From Enoplolaimus lenunculus (lineage: Eukaryota; Nematoda; Enoplea; Enoplida; Thoracostomopsidae): a stretch of DNA of 64,000 bases. The notes below the pieces were generated by a model. That model ran no database searches. It saw only the letters and a program-made list of their open reading frames with translations, and had not been told where the DNA came from. A program made the translations under genes and the position numbers. Shown here in pieces: positions 58,233-64,000 of the stretch; the first letter of the stretch is position 1, and every line of letters starts with the position of its first letter. The stretch covers positions 1 through 64,000 of the forward strand of contig JASANG010003493.1 in assembly GCA_030248215.1 (NCBI GenBank), read 5' to 3'.

Positions 58233-58592
58233 GAACAACTGAGGTACAAAGTTTCGAATGTTCAAGAGATTAATACTATCCAAGCGTAAGCTTGTTGTTA
58301 ACAAATAAAAACGTTGCAATGTTTACACAAATGTTTAAAACATTTGCGCGTGAAGTACGAATATTGAGTTCTATCAGTTTAAAACAAAGTGCATTGCGGC
58401 TTACAAAATAGCGTACACCACTTAAGTATGCGCACTGGCAATTGCAACAGAGTGCGAAATGTATTCGTTTCAAACATTTAATTGTGCATAAAGCAAAAAT
58501 ATTGTAGTTTTGAAACACAGCTTAAAATTGAAGTGAATTTAAAATTTTGCTGTCTATAACTTTTGAAGTGCAATTTGCTTACGATCCTGTTT

Positions 58593-59032
58593 TGGGTCAA
58601 TGTATAGAATAGGGCGGTAACAGTAATATTAGCATATTATTAAGCCTAAGCCTAATCGTAGGGATGACATTAAAGCCTGCGCCTAAGCCTAAGCGTAAGA
58701 ATGACCTTATACCAAAGTCTAAGGCTTAGCCTGAGCCAAAACGTAAAGGTGATCTTATACCCAAGCCGGCCAATGTGAAAAACCGGGGTGGAACAGTATT
58801 ATAAGTATACTAAGCGTAAGCCTAAGCATAAGGGTAAGAATGAGCATATTCCAAAGCCTAAGCCAAGCAAAAAAATTAGTCTAAAGCTTATATAGTCTTT
58901 TGTAGTCCCACAGAAAAACGTTCCGCCCCTGATCTTTACACAGACCCATAAGCCTAAGTCTAAAGCCTAAGCAAAAAATTAGTTTAAAGGCTAAGCTTAC
59001 TCCATTGCAGTTCCACAGGAAAACGTTCTAGG
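58593..59032 (+). mobile_element. Nested GCCTAA-type MITEs
   Basis: An outer copy begins GGTCAATGTATAGAATAGGG at 58593. A second copy begins GGCCAATGTGAAAAACCGGG near 58769 and ends CGCCCCTGATCTTTACA near 58940. An extra GTTTAAAGGCTAAGCTTACT right-end block continues to about 59032, most simply the remainder of the outer copy. Confidence 0.7.
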
Positions 59033-59154
59033 CTTCCGAAAGCAAGATTTTTACTCTATGTTCCAATGTTTTATTCGGGTACAATCGAGCATCCTTGACG
59101 GTATCTACTGAAATGTTGGCCAGTGTTTACTGTGACAAGTGAATAGTTGTATAA

Positions 59155-59315
59155 ACGCATGTTCCTATGTCTAAACCTAAACCTCAGTGTAAGGATGGCC
59201 TACAACTAAGTGTGAGCGTCATTCCATAAACCAAAAAATGAAAAAATTGTCTAAAAAACTGGAGCTTACTCTATTGGAGACCTGCGGAAAAACGGTATAC
59301 CCCGTCAAGGTATGG
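59155..59315 (+). mobile_element. Degraded GCCTAA-type MITE
   Basis: CTAAACCTAAACCTCAGTG, then CTTACTCTATTGGAGACCTG and AAAACGGTATACCCCGTC up to TATGGGCCA. The left end is lost. Confidence 0.55.
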
Positions 59316-60119
59316 GCCAAAATGTTGATAGCGTACCTGTTTCTAGGACAGCATTTTGGCAAATTTAAACGCCGCAGCTATGATACACGTTTTAATTAAT
59401 TTCTGTTATGTGAAATTGATTAATATATTAATATTATAATGGAATTGCATCAAAATTGCAACTATTTTTTGCATGCATGCAATCCATATGTTAGTCAAAA
59501 TATGTGCGTTGTGCAACGCATAGAAAGTGTCGTGTGTTTGAAGGTCGTGCGTACGCTCAGTGCAGTTTCCGTTCATAGTCGCTCTACTGTACATTTATGT
59601 TCAATTGTTGCAAACCGATATATAAAAATTTGCAGAAATTGCACATTTTTATTGTTGAATTTTAACGTCCGTTGATACTTTAGTAGAGGAAGTTGGCGAT
59701 AACAGCGTTTATCTTTTTATTTGGCTCGATATTTTACTATTTTATAGTCGGTGATCGCCAAGAGTGAAAGCTAAAAGAGATAAAGGGTAAATGTTAATTA
59801 TGTTAATACTTGGAATGATTTCAATTGCATCGTCCAGTGACGGGTGCATTAACGCTGCGGAGAATACTAGCGGTTTTCTGGATAGCGACGTTGTTGATTG
59901 GCAGAATTGTTGATATACAATCATTCGATTTCAGCGATTTAAACGCCAAGGGCCATGACCAGATTGACGCCACCCGCAAAACCATGAAAATGTCCCCTTG
60001 ACGACGGTTTGACGGTTTGCATGTCGCCATGACGCCCAACTTTAATATTAAAGTTGTAGCGTAACGAATAGCAGCCGGTGGGGCACGCGTCGCCGCATTC
60101 CAGTTCTGCACCGATGGTA

Positions 60120-60318
60120 CACTGTAAAAAATGGGGAGTCAAATTGACGGCCTCGGAAACAGGCTTTTCGTGACTACACAAACTGAGTCAAATTTGACTC
60201 CGCCAGAGTCAACAGTGAATCGAATTTGACTCTGGCGGAGTCAAATTTGACTCAGTTTGTGTAGTCAGGAAAAGCCTATTTCCGAGAGAGTCAATTTGAT
60301 TCCCGATTTTTTACAGTG
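60120..60318. mobile_element. TA-flanked palindromic MITE, 199 bp
   Basis: CACTGTAAAAAATGGGGAG left and the inverted ATTTTTTACAGTG right, with TA at 60118-60119 and 60319-60320. The arms contain CTCCGCCAGAGTC and its partner GACTCTGGCGGAG. Confidence 0.88.
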
Positions 60319-61908
60319 TACCGCGAAGCAAATTATCAGTACGAAAATAAAATTCAATTTAAATATAGGCTGTTTGGCCGCCTCGCTACCATTAACCAAG
60401 GGTTTGGAAGATGCGTCGCCCAGCACTGTAATACCTATGCTGCGAGCTTTTGCTCACGTTCATTAGTGAAACGTTTACTGTAAATTCTAGTGAATTGATT
60501 TCAATAATTCAGAATGAGTTGAATCTTTGACTCTGGATTAGGCGTTTCAGAACTAGGATTTCTAAATTGATTGCGCTCATTCTGAGAGTTAATTAATCAA
60601 TTCACCAGGAATTATAACAGCTCAAGTGAGTTTAATGTAATGTTTACTGTGTGATCAACTCAGAAATATCTAAAAATGGCTAAACAATTCTTTGAATGTT
60701 GATTAATCAACTCACTGGAATTCGTAGTCTTTGGAATGAACAGCAGCGGTTGTTAAGGTATGTGTACTTACACACATCCCATAACTTTTGGATCGACTAG
60801 CGCTATTCTAAATTGCATTGCAACGCTTTATGCATTTCTAATTCGCCAAATGTAATAAATTGCTCACATTATTTATTTACTCATGTTTTGGCTCACGCAC
60901 TTCAAGGAAAATTGCAATATACAACGTTGCATTACATTGCGTTGAATTGAACATATCCGTACGATTGTTACCATGGTGCTAGGTGCTACACACATTTTAA
61001 GACTTCGAATTACGGTTGACTTCATAGATAAAACGGAAGTAATTTGTTGCACTTTATATTTTGTATGATTTTTCAAACAGAATGTGAACTCTTCAAAAAT
61101 ATATACGCGTACGTGGTTGGTGTCGTTTAAGGGTCACTTAATTTTGACTTATTTACTCTTTTTTTGCCCATCGTCTCGTCTTAGAAAAATATATTGATGG
61201 TAGGGCGAAACAAGTGTCCATTGTACTTGCTGTTTTGAGTAGATTTTATGAAATTTTCAAATATACAATTAATTTGTTGTTGGTTTTTTAAGTAGTTTCT
61301 TTTGATTTTTTTACGGTAAGATATGTCATAATTTTAGCGGACGACGTAGATATTGCGAGAGCTATAGTTGGTCAAATTAGTGTTTACGATTAGCTAAGAG
61401 GTGTTATGACTCGGCGGTTGCTGGTGATTGCCATATAAATCCGGTCTGAAAAGAATGAAAAGATAATTGTTACTCGAAGCAATTTTTCTTTCGCACATGT
61501 TGCTAAAGTTAGCAATTTCTAACGCTATCCCTTTTCCAAGTTATATACCGCCAGGGTTAAAGGTTAAGGTGCCTGAGCAAACAATAACCTAATTAAGGTA
61601 GTTTCTCTGTAATATTAAGTGTGGATTTGTTTTTGCATTTTTATTTTTCTTTAATACTTTAAAAACATTGAAACGATACTCGTATAACTTTTTCTCAAAT
61701 TTTCAGGGTAAAACCCTTTTTCGGCCTTACCCAAACGCTGGTATGGGGGTGACTTCTCCGACGCAGTTTTGCCCCGCTTAGCGCATTGATTATGGGTTTA
61801 GGTTATTTTCAGTACCATGTAAATTTTAATGTTTCAACCGACATGGTTATAAAATTCAGTCGAAGGGTACAATTTAAATAATTAAAATGTAAATTTTGAC
61901 GCACTGAA
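60319..61908. other. Upstream region of the semaphorin gene
   Basis: AT-rich. No promoter element can be assigned with confidence. Positions 60970-61010 carry GGTGCTAGGTGCTACACACA, a possible piece of the dispersed CTATCACCAACTGG family. Confidence 0.4.
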
Positions 61909-63789
61909 ATGAACGCTGACGAACCATCGAGGCTGCAGGCTAAACGTAACGTATCGTTATGTTCAGCAGTGATTTCAACCTTACTTTTGATCTGTTGCGA
62001 CCCGGCATCGTCTTGGTTGTCGCGGAAACAGAAACCTTTTGCTTATTACAATGCAGGTATGTTGAATAACGTTAAACTGTCAAAAATATAAAGATTCATC
62101 CATCTAAAGCTATGCCACTAACACTACCGTCTGGATAATGTTAATGGCGCAGCCGGGGGAGGGTGAGAATTGGGTGTCAAACCCCTTTGTGATATTTGTG
62201 TAAAGTATTAATGAACTTTTTCAGTTGGCGACACATGAAACTTCGTTCGATATATTTATGCAACGTCATCCTTTACAGAAAGCCCTGCTTTTAGACGTTG
62301 GATTGTAGTTTAGCAAATCGGAAGAGTTTTTGAAAAATATTTCAAAGAGAAAATACAAAATGTTTCATATTTGCAATTTCAGAAAATGAAGGCATACGAT
62401 TTGGCGACGTGAGCGACGCTAATCATTTTAAGCTTCTTCAAACGAACGGGAATTCAATTCTGATTGGAGCAAGGTATCCCCTTTGCAAATTGGCATTCCA
62501 TTAAAGTGTCCGTTGCGGATATACAAATTACTCAGGGGGGAAGCGATGTATAATGTTGAACAAAGCTCACTTGCTATGTGAGCAAGAAACCAAACGCAAT
62601 TTTACGACTGAATGTTAATAAACAAAATTTTGGTTTTAATTCCTGATAGGAAATGAGGCCAATGTAAAGAGCAGGGGCGGAACAGTATTATAAGCAAATT
62701 CCTAAGCGTAAGCCTAAGCCTAAGCCTAAGCGTAAGAATGAGCACATTCCTAAGCCTAAGCCTAAGCATAAGCCAAGCAAAAAAATTTGTCTAAAGCTTA
62801 AGTTTTATATTCTATTCTAGTCGCACAGAAAAGCGTTCCGTCCCTGATGTTTACATGGGCCGGAAACGGTATGGATTTCAACTGCATCCGCCAGTGTTCA
62901 CTGCTAATAACTGCTGGATTATGTCCTCAGCGATTGGGGCAAATTGTTTGGTTTAGAACTGTTTTTCCATTGCAACTCAGCTACACTATTTGACAAAGGG
63001 ATATTTCAAAATAAGACCATTTTTACTCAAAACACCGGCTTTTAAGATAACCAAAATAGACTTTCTTACAGCATCAGGGTGCCGCTATAGTTTTGATGAC
63101 ATTCTGTGCCGTACGTAACTGTCGCGTGCCTTCCGTCGCCATACCACACCGCACGTTTACTGCCGTATGGCAAGCATATTGATTTGTAAACAAAAATTTT
63201 TTGACGTGGGGCGCAATCCGGCGCCAACATTACAGATGCTGGAAAAGTATTTCAGCGTTCGCCTTGCTTGAATTTGTGCGAGAAACCGTTTAAAAGACAG
63301 TGCTAAGTTGCCGTCTAAAAACGCCAGATTGATGTGCCACAAAACATGTTTATATTTCAGAAATGCAGTATACAACCTGTCAGCGGCGGATCTTAAGATT
63401 CAAACGGTATGTTAATGCCCATCGAGGGCTTGGTCACGAGAATGGCCGGCCAATGTTTCTTTAACGGGCGTAACAGTAGATTAAGCGTATTCCTAAGCCT
63501 AAGCCTAAGGAAAAAATATAATCAAGAATCTAAACTTACTCTTTTATGGACCGACCAGAAACCTGGACGCCCTAGCCGAATGGCCGCAGTAGATCTCTCA
63601 GAAAAGTTGTTAGAAGCTGAAGCTTAACTGGTATTATATAAAGAATAACAGTTGTCTTTTGAAATTAATTGAAGAAATCTTGATGCAAAATTTATTTTAT
63701 TACTCTTGTATTTGTTATTTTTTCAGTCAATTATTTGGCCATCGTCTGAAAAAGATCGAATTCAATGTGAAATGAAGGGCAAAACACTG
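61909..63789 (+). CDS. Semaphorin, first four exons (gene continues past the window)
   Basis: Exons 61909-62056, 62383-62473, 63361-63406 and 63727-63789 join in phases 1, 2, 0, 0 and give the first 116 residues. Residues 1-35 contain a hydrophobic core (SAVISTLLLICCDPASS) that fits a signal peptide after a longish polar start. From about residue 63 the sema domain begins: HFKLLQTNGNSILIGARNAV, YNLSAADL, IIWPSSEKD and CEMKGKTL. This matches the N-terminal blades of insect Sema-1a (HFKLLEKDHNSLLVGARN, IEW, CYLKGKSEDDCQNYIR). Semaphorins bind plexins in axon guidance and cell migration. Class cannot be decided without the C-terminal half. Introns 2 and 3 carry MITEs. Confidence 0.92.
62657..62861 (+). 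mobile_element. GCCTAA-type MITE, best-preserved copy
   Basis: Left GGCCAATGTAAAGAGCAGGG then GCGGAACAGTATTATAAGC; right GCGTTCCGTCCCTGATGTTT then ACATGGGCC. The ends are inverted repeats of about 27 bp. Between them lie two clusters of GCCTAA-type hexamers and the AAAAATTTGTCTAAAGC block. It is in semaphorin intron 2. Confidence 0.88.
63083..63240. mobile_element. Possible GGGTGGCGCTATA-family MITE
   Basis: AGGGTGCCGCTATAGTTTTG matches the family left end well. The interior has GTGCCGTACG and TACTGCCGTATGG, but the right end is not convincing. It is in semaphorin intron 2. Confidence 0.5.
63448..63566 (+). mobile_element. Degraded GCCTAA-type MITE in semaphorin intron 3
   Basis: GGCCAATGTTTCTTTAACGG, GTATTCCTAAGCCTAAGCC and AAACTTACTCTTTTATGG are in family order. 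The right end is lost. Confidence 0.6.
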
Positions 63790-63809
63790 GTGAGTTCAAG
63801 TAGTTAGTA

Positions 63810-64000
63810 CCAGTCGTAGTGGAACTAGATGTATTGAGCGAAGCTCGAACACACGTAAGCAATTAAGCTAAGTTGCAAATTAGTTATTAGATAACTATTC
63901 ATTTATCTTTTTTGGAAGTTTTTAAACAATTTATTTAGATTCCTCGCACCCAAAAACCGTTCAGTAACGCTAATAATTAGTGAAATATTTAAAAAGCCCT
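63810..64000 (-). mobile_element. Second copy of the 7270-8418 tandem-repeat element, cut by the window edge
   Basis: Reading on the minus strand toward lower coordinates, the unit GAGGAATCTAAATAAATTG, ATAGTTATCTAATAACTAA, then GTGTGTTCGAGCTTCGCTCA and CCACTACGACTGG repeats the last unit and terminus of the first copy. It starts about 20 bp after the semaphorin exon 4 donor. The rest is outside the window. Confidence 0.85.

Noticed and set aside
1-64000. rRNA genes, working tRNA genes and CRISPR arrays
   Set aside because: None seen. The tRNA-like spots have broken acceptor or anticodon stems, and the tandem arrays lack unique spacers and are in a eukaryotic genome.

Overview
This is intron-rich, AT-rich nuclear DNA of an invertebrate animal. 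The reasons are GT-AG introns of about 0.1 to 2 kb, extracellular-matrix and guidance genes built from metazoan domains, and a very high density of small non-autonomous DNA transposons and tandem repeats. The phylum cannot be fixed from the sequence. The hexamer GCCTAA (the nematode telomere unit on the other strand) is common, but here it lies inside small inverted-repeat transposons, so it is not safe evidence for a nematode or for a chromosome end.

Four protein-coding genes can be assembled exon by exon with matching splice phases. (1) 9389-14916, plus strand: a new-looking 472-residue surface or secreted protein. It has a signal peptide, a six-cysteine knot-like head, 21 copies of a 14-residue Thr/Glu/Pro repeat and a hydrophobic C-terminal tail that could be a GPI signal. 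(2) 20699-17279, minus strand, convergent with the first: a type II membrane protein with a compact BRICHOS-like domain, an RVRR furin-type site and a cysteine-containing C-terminal peptide; its first exon was not found. (3) 34258-54977, plus strand: a complete nidogen (basement-membrane linker) in 31 exons and 1730 residues, with NIDO, a first EGF, G2F, a run of 13 more EGF modules, a YWTD propeller and a last EGF. (4) From 61909 to beyond the right edge, plus strand: the first four exons of a semaphorin (signal peptide and start of the sema domain).

The rest is mostly mobile-element debris. Positions 584-977 hold a hAT-like element. Positions 1218-4165 hold a nest of foldback elements, one with two arms of about 600 bp. 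Positions 7270-8418 hold a microsatellite plus five diverged tandem units, with a second, inverted copy cut by the right window edge. Several MITE families recur: one with GCCTAA interior repeats, a TA-flanked near-palindrome carrying GAGTCAAATTGACTC, one with GGGTGGCGCTATA ends, and a hAT-type element with a perfect 8-bp target duplication at 32130-32535. There are also a 67-bp minisatellite inside the BRICHOS gene, tRNA-derived SINE-like copies and several microsatellites. No retrovirus-like, Polinton-like or toxin remnant could be supported.

Nidogen and semaphorin both act outside the cell in matrix and axon guidance, but nothing in the window shows that they are co-regulated. Each lies on the plus strand with its own long upstream region.
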